A DNA stretch of 64,000 nucleotides from Planctomycetales bacterium (lineage in GTDB: Bacteria; Planctomycetota; Planctomycetia; Planctomycetales; Planctomycetaceae), in contig JAPLOA010000084.1 in the NCBI GenBank assembly GCA_026400835.1, positions 124,001 to 188,000 on the forward strand. The letters are read 5' to 3'. The number at the start of each line of letters is the position of its first letter. The first letter of the stretch is position 1. Positions 42,723 to 52,846 of the stretch are shown here, piece after piece. The translations under genes and the position numbers were made by a program. Below the pieces are notes generated by a model. That model was given only the letters and a program-made list of their open reading frames with translations, made no database searches and had not been told where the DNA came from.

Positions 42723-42752
42723 ACGCCCGATCTGGAATAGGTCGGGCGTTTT
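42723..42752 (+). terminator. Terminator after the Cys-rich protein gene
   Basis: ACGCCCGA/TCGGGCGT forms a stem with an 11-nt loop, then TTTTTCG. Confidence 0.85.
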
Positions 42753-42828
42753 TCGTTTTTCGAGGAGTCTGACGATAGAACTCGCGATTTCCTCGGATAT
42801 GCCGAGATTACCGATGGCTGGAGGCACT

Positions 42829-43311
42829 TCAGAATTTCAGCAGAGGCAGCATCACGCTGGCAACAATAAATCCGACAGGCACGCCCATCACTACAATTAC
42901 GGCGCGCTCCAGAAGTTTGACCAGATCTTTCAATTGGCGCTCACCGTCCTCTTCGAAGTGGACCCCGATCAGGTCAAAGACTTCACCGAGCTTGCCGCTG
43001 CGTTCTGCGGTGATCACCATCTGAGCGGCACCTGGCGGAAGAAAGTGACACCGAGCCATGATTGGCCCGACCATGTGTCCGAGAGTTAATTCTTTCTCCA
43101 GTGTATCCATGAGATCACGGAACTGCAGCATGGAGACGGATCTGACGCATAGCTGCAGAAATTCCAACAAAGGAATTCCGCTGCTGAGCATCATCCCCAG
43201 CAGCCGAAATACACGCTCGGTGGCGAGGCTTCGTGCGGCTGATCTTGTCACCAGGCTGTTTAACCAGATCTTATCGAAGATTTTGGGGAATGTTGGTGTC
43301 TTTACAAACAA
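42829..43311 (-). pseudogene. 3' remnant of a GspF/PilC type II secretion membrane protein gene
   Basis: The 160-residue frame matches only the C-terminal T2SSF domain of GspF (full length about 400): ERVFRLLGMMLSSGIPLLEF, VITAERSGKLGEVFDLIGVH and a final hydrophobic helix VMGVPVGFIVASVMLPLLKF. Family-like residues LVKTAIVGAAL continue upstream of the first Met until a stop at about 43342. The N-terminal half is absent. No other type II secretion genes are nearby. Confidence 0.75.
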
Positions 43312-43476
43312 GGCTGCTCCGACGATGGCTGTCTTGACCAGTCAATTCCATCCCTGGGCTGCATGATCTCTGGCACTTACCGGGCTCAGTAAATCGGTCC
43401 TGATCTCGGTGCAATCAGCAGGCAGATTGAGCCTGCGATCAATCTCAATACTTGTCGCCAGTCGTTTCTGCATCAG

Positions 43477-43523
43477 GCCCCTTCGCCCCCTCGGGGAGAA
43501 GGTAGCCGACAGACCGGATGAGT
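43477..43523. repeat. Third copy of the CCCCCTC/GAGGGGG-type repeat
   Basis: CCCCTTCGCCCCCTCGGGGA, then GAAGGTAGCC and ACCGGATGAG, matches the element at 10878. It lies in the 467-bp gap between the GspF remnant and the next remnant. Confidence 0.6.
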
Positions 43524-43722
43524 GGGCTTTCGTGGGTGGCATGGCCCTGTCCAGCCAAGACGTTGATTGGGCAGATTGCTCGACCGCACGGCCTTACAGA
43601 AAAGATGACTCCAGACTCCTGCGCAATGTTGCTCCTGATCAACTCAAGTTCACATTTTGCAACGTGAAGTGCTGAACGCAGGTTTCTGTGAAATCCATGC
43701 GCTGGCAGACATCAAAAAAGAA

Positions 43723-43759
43723 GGACGCGAACCGGTCACGGTTCGCGTCCAGATTTTTT
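43723..43759. terminator. Bidirectional terminator
   Basis: GGACGCGAACC (43723-43733) pairs perfectly with GGTTCGCGTCC (43740-43750). T-tracts occur on both strands (AGATTTTTTA and TTCTTTTTTG). Confidence 0.88.
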
Positions 43760-43778
43760 ATGATGTTGGCTGTGGAAA

Positions 43779-43943
43779 CTACCAGGCAGAATATTCAGAG
43801 TTCGGATCGTTCATGTAGAACTTACCCGTGGACTGGTTGAGTGCCCAACCGTTGGTGTCACTGACAGTGAACGTCCCAGTGAAGCTTCGTACGCTGTTAT
43901 CGTCTACATGAGAGCCAACCGTTTCAATGGCGGTCAGGCTCGG
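43779..43943 (-). pseudogene. 3' fragment of an unrecognised gene
   Basis: An open stretch of 54 codons without a start begins after a stop codon and ends at 43779, directly before a strong terminator. It reads SFTGTFTVSDTNGWALNQST then GKFYMNDPNSEYSAW, a plausible C terminus of an exported protein. The rest of the gene is missing; the cytochrome/rhodanese gene begins right behind it. Confidence 0.4.
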
Positions 43944-43992
43944 TCACATCGAAACAGCAGGCAAATCCCTTACTGAACGCATGCAGTTACAT

Positions 43993-46900
43993 TCACTCTG
44001 CCTTCTTGAAGCCTGCTTCTATAAGTCGATCGTAACCCGCTTTCAGCGGTCGAATGTCATAGCCTTTGTTCTGGGCAATTTCGGCAAACATCAGCACTCG
44101 ACCGCCAGATCGACAATGAACATAGATGGGGCAATCTTTTGGCAGGGGAGCCAGAACCTCTGCAACGTTGCTTGCTTCCTTCAGCTTACTCAGCGGAATG
44201 AATTCAGCGTCGGCCAGGTGTCCAGCATCCCACTCCGCCTGTTCTCGCACATCAAGGATCACTGCTGATTTCTCTTGAACACTTTTTCTGACGACATCGA
44301 GTGAGTCAATCGTGTGACCAGCTTCGGTAAACATTGTTTTCTCCGGTTTAGTTGAAGTTGCTGCGGTCTTCTTCGTTCCCGCAAAGACAGGTGCATCCGG
44401 ATCGCCACCAGACTGCAAGTAGGCAATGAGATCCAGAATCTCATCTTTATTCAGTGTATTGATCAGGCCATTCGGCATCATTGACGTTTTGGAAACAAGA
44501 GTTTCTTCAATCTCTTCACGGTTGATAACGGTGAGATTGCCGGGCTCAAGCATGTTCTCGGAAACCATGATGGTGTCGTTGTTCAAGTTGACAACTCGTC
44601 CCACAACCTGCTTTCCGGTGTCGAGTACGAAGACATTGCCCTGATACTGATCAGAGATCACTTTGCTCGGTTCGATAATTGCTTCGAGCATCGTGCGAGC
44701 ATTGTAACGACGAGCAACCGCTGTCAGTTCGGGCCCAACGATTCCTCCATCTCCCGCAAAACGATGACACTTAAAGCAGGCTGTTACCTGAAACATCTTT
44801 CGGCCCGTGTCAAAATTTCGGCCGGTCAGGCCCGCTTCAACATCTGCCAGCAGATCATCAACAACCCATTCTTTGACAACTGGTCGAGCAGCTGCCTCCA
44901 CCAGAGGAATTCCTCCGGTCGGCTGAGCTTCCAGCACTTCCTTCAATGCAAGCTTTTGTTCTTCAGTCAGCTTGTCGATCGCTTCCTGGCGAATGTTCTT
45001 GATGAACCCGGAGAATGAATTGCCGCCTCGCAGAGTCGTTGATATCACGAACCACTGGAAGAATTCCTTTCTCTGATCCATCGTCCACTGATCCTTTAAT
45101 GCTCGCAGACAGTAGACGTAATGGATCTGCTCTTCCTGACTTGGGGCTTTGGCCAGAAGGTCCAGAGTTTTCGCAGCCACTTCACTGTCGTTGAGATACA
45201 CCAGTAGCCGACAGAGTTCTCGATTGAGACGCGGGCTCTTCGATGGATACGCTTGATTCAGTACAGCCGCAACATCACGAGCCGTTTGAGGCTCAGGCTC
45301 TCCCATGCGAATAAAACACAGTCCGAGAACTCGTAGTGCATCCAGCATCTGACTTTCTGTCAGTTTCGCTGAATTCAGTTCTGCCAACGACTGCAATAGC
45401 GGGCCCTGCAGATCCTTGCTGCCGCAGCGAGCGAGGCCAAGCAATGCCGTGATCTTTGCATCTGAATTCGTGTGGATTTTCAGCGCCTGATCCTGCCACT
45501 TTACAACAGGCTGATGTTCGAGTGCCGTGCGGGCCGCAAAGCGAATGCTGCGATCCGGATGGCCAAGTAATGGCATTGCTTTCGCAATGGCTCCTTCTGC
45601 CTCACCTGAATGCAACGCCTCCAATTCGTGTCGAATCTTCCGAAGCTCCTCGCCCCCATCCTTTTCAGGCGCCACGGCCGCAGTTGACTCGGTACCCTTG
45701 TAAGTGACACGGTACAGGCCAGATTGAGTTTTTCGTCCGCCGATCATGAAGTACATCGCTTCGTCAGCGGGATTGATCACCATGTCCGTTACGGGCAGAG
45801 GAGCTGCTGCAATAAATCGCTCAGCTTCACCGGTGTAGGTCGAACCGGAAGGTGACATGTGTACCGCGTAAATGACGCCATAGCTCCAGTCGCTGATGAA
45901 CAGAGCCTTCTGGTATTTCGCGGGGAATTTTGCTCCGGTTCCAAACGCGATACCCGTTGGCGAGCCTGGTCCGATGTCAACCACAGAGCCAAGGCTGTCC
46001 GGATAGTAGGCCGGCCACTTCCCTGTGCCCGATCGCCAGCCATACTCTGCACCGCTGGTGACATGGTTCACGCGAGTTGGGCGATACCACGGTGAGCCAA
46101 CGTCCCATTCCATGTCGGCGTCATAGGTAAACAGTTCACCGTCCGGGTTCAAGGCAATGTCGTACTCGTTGCGGAAGCCGCTGGCCAGCAATTGCCAGTC
46201 TTGTCCATCCGGACTGACTTGTGCAATCCAGCCACCAGGAGCCATGACTCCCACAGCATGTCCGCCTGCATCCCACATGCGAGGCAGCAGTTGATCTTCG
46301 TCCCAGATGCGTGGTACGCGAGACTGTGAAAAATCCGTAACCGGTGTGTGGTTTCCACAACAGACGTAGAGAGATTTCTTGTCCGGCGAAAGAATAACAG
46401 CATGTGGCCCATGCTCATTTCCTCCGTTGAGTTTTCGAATGTGCTCGCTGGTGTCGTATTGATCATCGCCATCGGTATCGCGAACGCGATGCAGGCCAAC
46501 ACGAGCTTCTTCACCGCTGTTCGTCATGACATACAAACTGTCGAATGCACACAGCAACCCCTGAGCCATACCGACATCTACGTTGATTGTTTCAATGCGA
46601 ATGTCATCCTTCGAACCTTTGGCGGGCGGAGTGACACGATACAGTTTTCCGTACTGATCAGAAACAATCAGTCGTCCTTTTGGATCCGGAGTCATGCAGA
46701 CCCACGATCCCATTTTGTCTCCAGCCACCGAGTAAAGGAGTTCCACATCGAACCCTTCGGCAATCTTCATATCTTTAACAGGAGTTGCCATCGGTTGTGG
46801 AGCTGAATCATCTGTCAGCACAATCGAATCGATAATCATGTCACCTTCGGCGCTCATCGGATCAATTCTGAGCGAAGTGACGGGCGAGGTTGTGGAAAAA

Positions 46901-47277
46901 TACAACTTCGCAGATCGGGTGTCGTTCTCTGATCCTTTCAGTTGTGCCTTGACGGACTTGTCTTCCGATAGTTGCGGTTCCGCCTCTGTTGTCCAGAACA
47001 CCTGAATATCGACATTGCCGCGAAATCTGGCGTTGATCACCAAAAGCTGGTCGCCAGCCTGACCTTCGACTTTACTGCTGAAATATGGGTCCGATCCTTT
47101 TGATTTCAAATGCAACGAACCATCCTTAACGGAAAGTTCCAATTGATCATTTGAAACCCAGCCGGAGGGATCCTTGTCGAACTCCCATTTGGCGATTTCG
47201 TCTGCAGAGAGATTTGCAGTCATCATGGCTGGGATCAAACCAAAGAGCGAGCAGAGCGTGATGAATTGGCGATGCAT
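43993..47277 (-). CDS. Secreted multidomain propeller / HEAT / cytochrome c / rhodanese protein
   Basis: The 1094-residue protein has a signal peptide (FITLCSLFGLIPAMMTANLS) and an N-terminal beta-sandwich domain. A sorbosone-dehydrogenase-like beta-propeller follows (WVCMTPDPKGRLIVSDQYGK, HGPHAVILSPDKKSLYVCCG), then HEAT-like helices (LGHPDRSIRFAARTALEHQ). A heme-binding CFKCHRF site lies near residue 865, and the C-terminal rhodanese domain has ILDVREQAEWDAGHL and IYVHCRSGGRVLMF with Cys as the active residue. The first three parts are typical of large planctomycete proteins; the terminal rhodanese makes an unusual ending. It probably acts in the periplasm in electron transfer or sulfur-linked oxidation. 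ATG 47277 is preferred over 47328. Confidence 0.87.
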   Translation of the reverse strand: MHRQFITLCSLFGLIPAMMTANLSADEIAKWEFDKDPSGWVSNDQLELSVKDGSLHLKSKGSDPYFSSKVEGQAGDQLLVINARFRGNVDIQVFWTTEAEPQLSEDKSVKAQLKGSENDTRSAKLYFSTTSPVTSLRIDPMSAEGDMIIDSIVLTDDSAPQPMATPVKDMKIAEGFDVELLYSVAGDKMGSWVCMTPDPKGRLIVSDQYGKLYRVTPPAKGSKDDIRIETINVDVGMAQGLLCAFDSLYVMTNSGEEARVGLHRVRDTDGDDQYDTSEHIRKLNGGNEHGPHAVILSPDKKSLYVCCGNHTPVTDFSQSRVPRIWDEDQLLPRMWDAGGHAVGVMAPGGWIAQVSPDGQDWQLLASGFRNEYDIALNPDGELFTYDADMEWDVGSPWYRPTRVNHVTSGAEYGWRSGTGKWPAYYPDSLGSVVDIGPGSPTGIAFGTGAKFPAKYQKALFISDWSYGVIYAVHMSPSGSTYTGEAERFIAAAPLPVTDMVINPADEAMYFMIGGRKTQSGLYRVTYKGTESTAAVAPEKDGGEELRKIRHELEALHSGEAEGAIAKAMPLLGHPDRSIRFAARTALEHQPVVKWQDQALKIHTNSDAKITALLGLARCGSKDLQGPLLQSLAELNSAKLTESQMLDALRVLGLCFIRMGEPEPQTARDVAAVLNQAYPSKSPRLNRELCRLLVYLNDSEVAAKTLDLLAKAPSQEEQIHYVYCLRALKDQWTMDQRKEFFQWFVISTTLRGGNSFSGFIKNIRQEAIDKLTEEQKLALKEVLEAQPTGGIPLVEAAARPVVKEWVVDDLLADVEAGLTGRNFDTGRKMFQVTACFKCHRFAGDGGIVGPELTAVARRYNARTMLEAIIEPSKVISDQYQGNVFVLDTGKQVVGRVVNLNNDTIMVSENMLEPGNLTVINREEIEETLVSKTSMMPNGLINTLNKDEILDLIAYLQSGGDPDAPVFAGTKKTAATSTKPEKTMFTEAGHTIDSLDVVRKSVQEKSAVILDVREQAEWDAGHLADAEFIPLSKLKEASNVAEVLAPLPKDCPIYVHCRSGGRVLMFAEIAQNKGYDIRPLKAGYDRLIEAGFKKAE

Positions 47278-47739
47278 AAAACAGAATCCGAAAGGCGATC
47301 GTACTGCGGCCACGAAACTGAGCCGCATTTTTCACTGAACGATCAGAACACGATGATAAGGGAAGAGATTTTGTAGAGCGTGATCGGGCCGCTTGTTCAG
47401 GGGGTGATAATTCAGCCCAAAATCAATGCAATCGAGGACAGCCAAAGTCTGTCAAGCAGTCGGGCGTGTCTTTAATTCTGCCCGACAGTCTGACGCCATC
47501 CGGTCCCGGATTCAAGGCATTGCTTTCGTCACGGACTCCAGTGCCGCCGAATGAATGTTTTCGGAATTCGAACATCTGGTTTCAGAGTCGCATCCAGGGC
47601 TGATTTCGTTATCCTTTAGCTGCAAACCGGAGGATCGTTTTGGACTGATTCCTGAATGCCGATTTTCCGTTGTTCAGTGGTGCTTTGCTCAATTCTCATT
47701 TTCTGGTTCTCAATCTGTTCTCGAAAAGTATGCGTCACG
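47278..47739. other. Intergenic region with promoters of two divergent genes
   Basis: This gap of 462 bp lies between the multidomain protein and the amidase gene. The plus-strand open frame from 47656 continues into the amidase but has no family sequence before 47740. No repeat or RNA gene is seen. Confidence 0.45.
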
Positions 47740-48618
47740 ATGTCAAAAAAGTCTGAAGTTAGAGTTGGTCTGGTCCAGATGATCTGCAGTGAATCGTCTG
47801 CAGTGAACCTGGAACGCTCGATTGAAAAGATCCGCTCCGCTGCTGCAAGTGGTGCTCAAGTCATCTGCCTGCAGGAAGTCTTCAATACTCAGTATCCATG
47901 TCAGGCCGAGGAGCATTCTCGCTTTGAACTGGCGGAACTGATTCCTGGCCCGACCACTGCGGCACTTCAGAAGATTGCGAAGGAGTTGAGCGTTGTTATC
48001 GTTGTTCCATTGTTCGAAAAGAGAACTCACGGGCTGTATCACAACTCCGCTGTGATCCTTGATGCCGATGGATCAATCGCGGGCCTCTATCGGAAAATGC
48101 ATATTCCGGATGATCCGCTCTATCTGGAGAAGTTCTATTTCACACCAGGAGACCTCGGGTTCCTCGCATTCCCCACGAAGTACGCGAAAGTCGGCGTCTG
48201 CATTTGTTGGGATCAATGGTATCCCGAAGCGGCTCGTCTGACCGCCATGCAGGGGGCGGAATTGCTGTTCTACCCAACGGCCATTGGCTGGATTCCTGGT
48301 GAACGAGAAACTTACGGAGCCAGTCAGTATTCCGCATGGCAAACAATGATGCGAAGTCATGCGATTGCTAACGGGCTCTTTGTCGGCGCGCCGAATCGTG
48401 TTGGAGTCGAAGGTGAGATTCAGTTCTGGGGTGGGAGTTTTCTGGCCGATCCTTATGGCAATGTTCTGCATCAGGCCGTTCACGAGGCGGAAGAGAATGT
48501 TGTTGTGAACTGTGATCTTTCTCTAATCAACACTGCTCGAACGCACTGGCCCTTCTTCCGCGACCGCCGAGTCGACGCATTCGCTGATTTGCAGAAACGT
48601 TGGATCGATCCCGCGTAA
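47740..48618 (+). CDS. aguB: N-carbamoylputrescine amidase-type nitrilase
   Basis: The 292-residue protein belongs to the nitrilase superfamily and is closest in pattern to AguB. The catalytic triad is visible as Glu in VICLQEVFNTQYPCQ, Lys in GLYRKMHIPDD and Cys in VGVCICWDQWYPE. The family feature FYFTPGDLGF and the long ending FFRDRRVDAFADLQKRW match AguB enzymes, which release putrescine from N-carbamoylputrescine. Arginine decarboxylase or AguA genes are not in the window. ATG 47740 is preferred over 47656. Confidence 0.88.
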   Translation: MSKKSEVRVGLVQMICSESSAVNLERSIEKIRSAAASGAQVICLQEVFNTQYPCQAEEHSRFELAELIPGPTTAALQKIAKELSVVIVVPLFEKRTHGLYHNSAVILDADGSIAGLYRKMHIPDDPLYLEKFYFTPGDLGFLAFPTKYAKVGVCICWDQWYPEAARLTAMQGAELLFYPTAIGWIPGERETYGASQYSAWQTMMRSHAIANGLFVGAPNRVGVEGEIQFWGGSFLADPYGNVLHQAVHEAEENVVVNCDLSLINTARTHWPFFRDRRVDAFADLQKRWIDPA

Positions 48619-48766
48619 TGCGGTTTGCTCGTCGCAATCGTTTACAAAGCCGTCGTCTACCACAGCCTATTCGTAATTGTGACATTCGCCGTTGATAACA
48701 ACTCGCGATCGGTTGGGCCTCGATGAGAATTGCATGCACTCACCGCGCGCATTGCGGCTCGATACG

Positions 48767-50317
48767 TCAGGAGTGGTGAGACTGCAATCTTCGCGATGAA
48801 ACGATCGCATCGAGAATTCCCTGCCAGGTGGAATTCCGGGCGATGCATTCAACCGTTAACCCACAGTCGTCTGCGGCTCTGGCTGTCACGCTGCTGATCG
48901 CAGCGATCTTTGTCGTCAACTCAGCCGGAGAAATCTTTGCCATCTTTAACAGTTGGGCAAACTGGCGCGCGATCGATGGACTGCTGAGTCCAACCCATTG
49001 CAATGTACCAGACTTCAGACGAGCAACGACATCCGAAGAAAATGCAGCGACATCACGGTTCTCGTAAACCACCAATTGCTCCAGATGAACTCCTGCATCC
49101 TGAAGCAACCCGGGAAGAACATCGCGTCCGCGACTGGCACGCACCCAAAGCACGTTCTGTCCCTGAGCACGTTCGGCGAGGGCCGTACCAAGCGCCTCTG
49201 CCCGAAACTCAGCGGGCACGAAGTCGGCCTGAATTCCAAACGATTTCAGCTTCAACGCTGTCGATGTTCCGATTGCAGCGATTGCTGCTGCATGCAATGC
49301 ACGAGCATCCCGGCCGGATGCCTGAAGGTGGCGAAAAAACTCACTGACTCCATTAACGCTGGTAAAGACAAGCCACTGAAACTCATGCAGGCGTTCGAAG
49401 GTTTCCTGAATCGCAGGTACTTCAGATTCCGCCACCGGACCGACTTCGATCATCGGCATAATGACTGGTTCGCCACCCAATCGCACAATCTGCGATGAGA
49501 CATCATCAGCCTGTTCATCAGGACGAGTCACCCCGATAGAGACCCCAAACAACGGCAACTGCTCATACCACGACAACTGAGCCCGCTGTTTAACACATTC
49601 GCCCACAACGATCAAAGACGGAGGTTTTAGTTGTCTCTTCGATGCCGCGTGGGGGATCGTAGCCAACGTGCCTTCAACGACCTGTTGTGTTGCCAGCGAT
49701 GCGTGACAAACTACCGCCGCAGGAGTCGTCTCCGGCATTCCGGCTGCGATCAAATGTCGACAGATTTCTGTCAGTCGATTCAATCCCATGTAGAACACAA
49801 GTGTTCCGGGAAATCTGGCCAATGCCTCGAAATCCAGTCGGCTGGCATCACGAGTTGGATCTTCATGACCAGTGACGAACGCGACTGCCGATGAAATCTC
49901 TCGATGAGTAAACGAGAACCCGGCATACTCGCCGGCCCCGGTTGCAGCCGTCACGCCTGGAATCACTTCAAAAGGAATTCCCGCCGCCTGCAGCGCAGCG
50001 GCCTCTTCGCTGCCGCGCCCAAAAATATAAGGATCTCCGCCTTTGAGACGTACCACAACTTTTCCCGCACGAGCCTCGGCAATCAATCGCTCATTGATCT
50101 CCTGCTGAGAAACAATCGTAGTGCCATCGCGGCGAGTTCGCGCGGTTCGTTCGCAGATTCCGCGAGTTCGACGCAGCAGCAACGGATTCACCAGACCGTC
50201 GTACAACACCAGGTCGGCTTCTGCCAGACATTCTGCCGCGCGAAGCGTAATCAGCCCCGGATCTCCGGGGCCAGCTCCGGCAAGGTAAACTTTTCCAGTA
50301 ACAGAAACGAATGGCAT
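48767..50317 (-). CDS. cobA-hemD: Uroporphyrinogen-III C-methyltransferase / synthase fusion (CobA-HemD)
   Basis: The 516-residue protein is bifunctional. The N-terminal SUMT domain (about residues 5-245) has VYLAGAGPGDPGLITLRAAE, VRLKGGDPYIFGRGSEEA, VIPGVTAATGAGEYAGF and LVFYMGLNRL. The C-terminal uroporphyrinogen-III synthase domain (about 260-505) has LFGVSIGVTRPDEQADDVSS, WLVFTSVNGVSEFFRHL and AAIGTSTALKLKSFGIQADF. It would turn hydroxymethylbilane into precorrin-2 for siroheme or cobalamin synthesis. The fusion is known in several bacteria. ATG 50317 has a plausible site. Confidence 0.93.
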   Translation of the reverse strand: MPFVSVTGKVYLAGAGPGDPGLITLRAAECLAEADLVLYDGLVNPLLLRRTRGICERTARTRRDGTTIVSQQEINERLIAEARAGKVVVRLKGGDPYIFGRGSEEAAALQAAGIPFEVIPGVTAATGAGEYAGFSFTHREISSAVAFVTGHEDPTRDASRLDFEALARFPGTLVFYMGLNRLTEICRHLIAAGMPETTPAAVVCHASLATQQVVEGTLATIPHAASKRQLKPPSLIVVGECVKQRAQLSWYEQLPLFGVSIGVTRPDEQADDVSSQIVRLGGEPVIMPMIEVGPVAESEVPAIQETFERLHEFQWLVFTSVNGVSEFFRHLQASGRDARALHAAAIAAIGTSTALKLKSFGIQADFVPAEFRAEALGTALAERAQGQNVLWVRASRGRDVLPGLLQDAGVHLEQLVVYENRDVAAFSSDVVARLKSGTLQWVGLSSPSIARQFAQLLKMAKISPAELTTKIAAISSVTARAADDCGLTVECIARNSTWQGILDAIVSSRRLQSHHS

Positions 50318-50605
50318 TGCTTGTTCGTGAGTCCTTGTTCAGGTCTGTTCCTGATACTCTGGCGTAGTTCATTGAGCGTTATCGTTAATGCGAGATTACA
50401 CGGGACGAGATGCTCGAAAGCAAGCGACGTCGATCTCGTGAGAGAACGTAAATCGCGATGCGGATGGCGGAAAAAAGAAATTCGGGGGCGAACCATATCA
50501 ACACTCTTTGTGTCTTTGGTCGCTGGGTTTGCTTTATCGATGACAGCTTAGCACAATCGAGCGCAGTGTGACCTTTTCAACGGTTCATCACAAAGGATCA
50601 GAATC

Positions 50606-51238
50606 ATGCGGACAGATTTGACAGACATTACGATGGTAATCGACCGTAGTGGATCCATGGAATCTATTCGCACGGATGCAGAAGGTGGCGTCAACACGTT
50701 TGTAGACTCGCAGAAATCGGAGCCCGGCGAAGCTCTGCTGACACTTGTGCAGTTTGACACAGCCTACGAGTTCGTCCACAAGGGAGTGCCGATCGGAAGT
50801 GTTCCTCGCTTCAAACTGGTGCCGCGTGGTTCCACTGCGTTGCTCGATGCCGTTGGGCGTGCCATCAATGAAACCGGGGCTCGTCTGGAGGCGATGGAGG
50901 AAACTCAGCGGCCAGGTCTGGTCGTGTTTGTGATCGTGACCGACGGGGCAGAAAACTCCAGCAAGGAGTTCACTCGGGAAAAGATCCGTCAGATGATTGA
51001 ACACCAGCAGTCCGTTTACAAATGGCAGTTCACTTTTCTGGCTGCGAATCAGGACGCTTTTGCAGAAGGCTCAACGCTGGGGATTGATCAGGCCGGGATC
51101 GCAAACTTTACGGCTGCCAACGTCGGCGAAGCATGGGGATCGGCAGCAAAGAAGATGTCCCGCATGCGAAAAGCCATGATCGATGGTAACACTGTGGATA
51201 ACAACTTCACCGAGGAAGAGCGGAAAGAAATGTTGTAG
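50606..51238 (+). CDS. Small VWA-domain protein
   Basis: The 210-residue protein is nearly only a VWA domain. It has MIDAS DRSGSM near residue 13 (ITMVIDRSGSMESIRTDAEG), GSTALLDAVGRAINETG and VVFVIVTDGAENSSKEF. No signal peptide or membrane segment is visible. It resembles tellurite-resistance-associated VWA proteins in size, but no ter genes are present. Function is unknown. Confidence 0.82.
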   Translation: MRTDLTDITMVIDRSGSMESIRTDAEGGVNTFVDSQKSEPGEALLTLVQFDTAYEFVHKGVPIGSVPRFKLVPRGSTALLDAVGRAINETGARLEAMEETQRPGLVVFVIVTDGAENSSKEFTREKIRQMIEHQQSVYKWQFTFLAANQDAFAEGSTLGIDQAGIANFTAANVGEAWGSAAKKMSRMRKAMIDGNTVDNNFTEEERKEML

Positions 51239-51295
51239 CCGACCAGGGAACCAGATACCACAGTCAGGATCGGAACTAACGCAGGTCAGCCCGAT

Positions 51296-52846
51296 TCACT
51301 TCAGTAACTCTTCCTGAAGTTTCTGACGCTGAAGTTCTGAAATCGAGGCGATGATCTGATCGCCTTCATGCAGGCCGGATTCAATGAGAACCTTCCCCTC
51401 AGAGACTTCCCCCGGGGTCACCTGGCAAGGAAGGAAGTCTTCACCGGATTTCATCAGGACCACATTCACACTCCCACAACGTGCCACCGCTTCTTTTGGA
51501 ACGCTGATCGCGCTGGTCCTGTCCAGCACCGTCACAATTCCTTCGGCTTCCATGCGAGGATGCAGGAACTCCTGTTGAGTCGCATCTGGCTTCAGGACCG
51601 CATTCAGGAAGTATTCCTTCAGGTCCGGAGCAAACGAACTTCGCACGACGGGATACGGTGAAATTCGAGTGATCTCAGCACGCACGTCTAATGTTTCAAA
51701 ACCCACGGGCCGGATCGTGATTTCGTTTCCGACAGCCACTTTCGTAATCAGAGATTCATTCAGCGGCAGGCTGATTTTCAAATGATCCTGGTCCGGGATT
51801 TCGAAGACGGGCTGCGAGAAATAAATCGATTTTCCTTCTTCGATCGTCTTGATCCCGCGACTTCGCAGATTCCAGTTATTGCAATGCAGGATCTGGCCGT
51901 CGCGAGGGGCTCGCAGGACACAGGCTTGGATACTGTCGGTCGCTGCTTTCGCATAACGCTCGTAAATCGCAAGTCGACGCTCGTCTGAAAGTTCAGCCAA
52001 TGCGGCTCTGGAAAGAGCCAGTGAATTCGCCAGTTCCGTACGGATCACGTTTAGTCGTGAGTTCGTTAGCTGATGCTTCATCAGAACATCCTGCCGCGGG
52101 TGAGTATACTGCTCCAGAAGATTCTTCTGAGCCTCCAGTCTCCGCAGTTGTTCTGATTGAGTCGTGGCTTTGAGTGACTCCGCAGCAACCTCGGGACGGC
52201 TTGCGTATCCCAGCATCCACATGCGTTCCGCAAACTGCAGGTCATACTCAACGGCCCGCAATCGATCAGCGTTGATACTGATATCATCGTCGAGTTTTCC
52301 GACCGCATTGGGATGAGTCCCGTTTGTGTACTCGAACAAATCCATCTCTGCGTTCTGCCGCTGATGTTCGGCCTCTGCAAGTCGGCGTTCGTTGGCTGCT
52401 CGGACGATCTCTTCCTGCTGTCGCGATGCTTCCAGAGACGACTGAGCTTTAATCAGGGAGACTTCGCGGGCTCGCCGGAACTCTTCAATCTCCGACGAGT
52501 CGAGAACGCAAACGATATCACCTTTTCGAACCCATGTGCCTTCGGGAACAAGGCTCAGAATCTGAACGGTCCACTGGCATTGCGAAATTACGCGTTCGGT
52601 TCGAAGAGGTTCAAGAGAGCCTCCCGTGGTGATCTCAATCCTGAACGGAGCTTTTTCTACAGTCAGTAATTGGGGCGGCACAGTCTCAGGGATTAAGGAC
52701 AGCGCACCGGCGACCATAGCGGTCAGCGACAATCCTATGACCGTCCAGCGAAGCCAGACGCGAAACGTCGTCCAGAATGTTGAAGAGTCATCGGATGGAA
52801 ATAGTGACGATTCAGCAGGGCTGTTCTTTGGGAAGCAGACAGACAT
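51296..52846 (-). CDS. HlyD-type periplasmic adaptor protein
   Basis: The 516-residue protein has one N-terminal membrane helix (WLRWTVIGLSLTAMVAGALS) followed by a biotinyl-lipoyl-like half (VPEGTWVRKGDIVCVLDSSE), and a long coiled-coil hairpin of about 200 residues. The second lipoyl half (ACVLRAPRDGQIL) and beta-barrel domains follow (KISLPLNESLITKVAVGNEI). The coiled coil is longer than in most RND adaptors. It would link an inner-membrane pump to an outer-membrane channel, but no pump gene is adjacent. The promoter region faces a 1.6-kb stretch without intact genes. Confidence 0.82.
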   Translation of the reverse strand: MSVCFPKNSPAESSLFPSDDSSTFWTTFRVWLRWTVIGLSLTAMVAGALSLIPETVPPQLLTVEKAPFRIEITTGGSLEPLRTERVISQCQWTVQILSLVPEGTWVRKGDIVCVLDSSEIEEFRRAREVSLIKAQSSLEASRQQEEIVRAANERRLAEAEHQRQNAEMDLFEYTNGTHPNAVGKLDDDISINADRLRAVEYDLQFAERMWMLGYASRPEVAAESLKATTQSEQLRRLEAQKNLLEQYTHPRQDVLMKHQLTNSRLNVIRTELANSLALSRAALAELSDERRLAIYERYAKAATDSIQACVLRAPRDGQILHCNNWNLRSRGIKTIEEGKSIYFSQPVFEIPDQDHLKISLPLNESLITKVAVGNEITIRPVGFETLDVRAEITRISPYPVVRSSFAPDLKEYFLNAVLKPDATQQEFLHPRMEAEGIVTVLDRTSAISVPKEAVARCGSVNVVLMKSGEDFLPCQVTPGEVSEGKVLIESGLHEGDQIIASISELQRQKLQEELLK

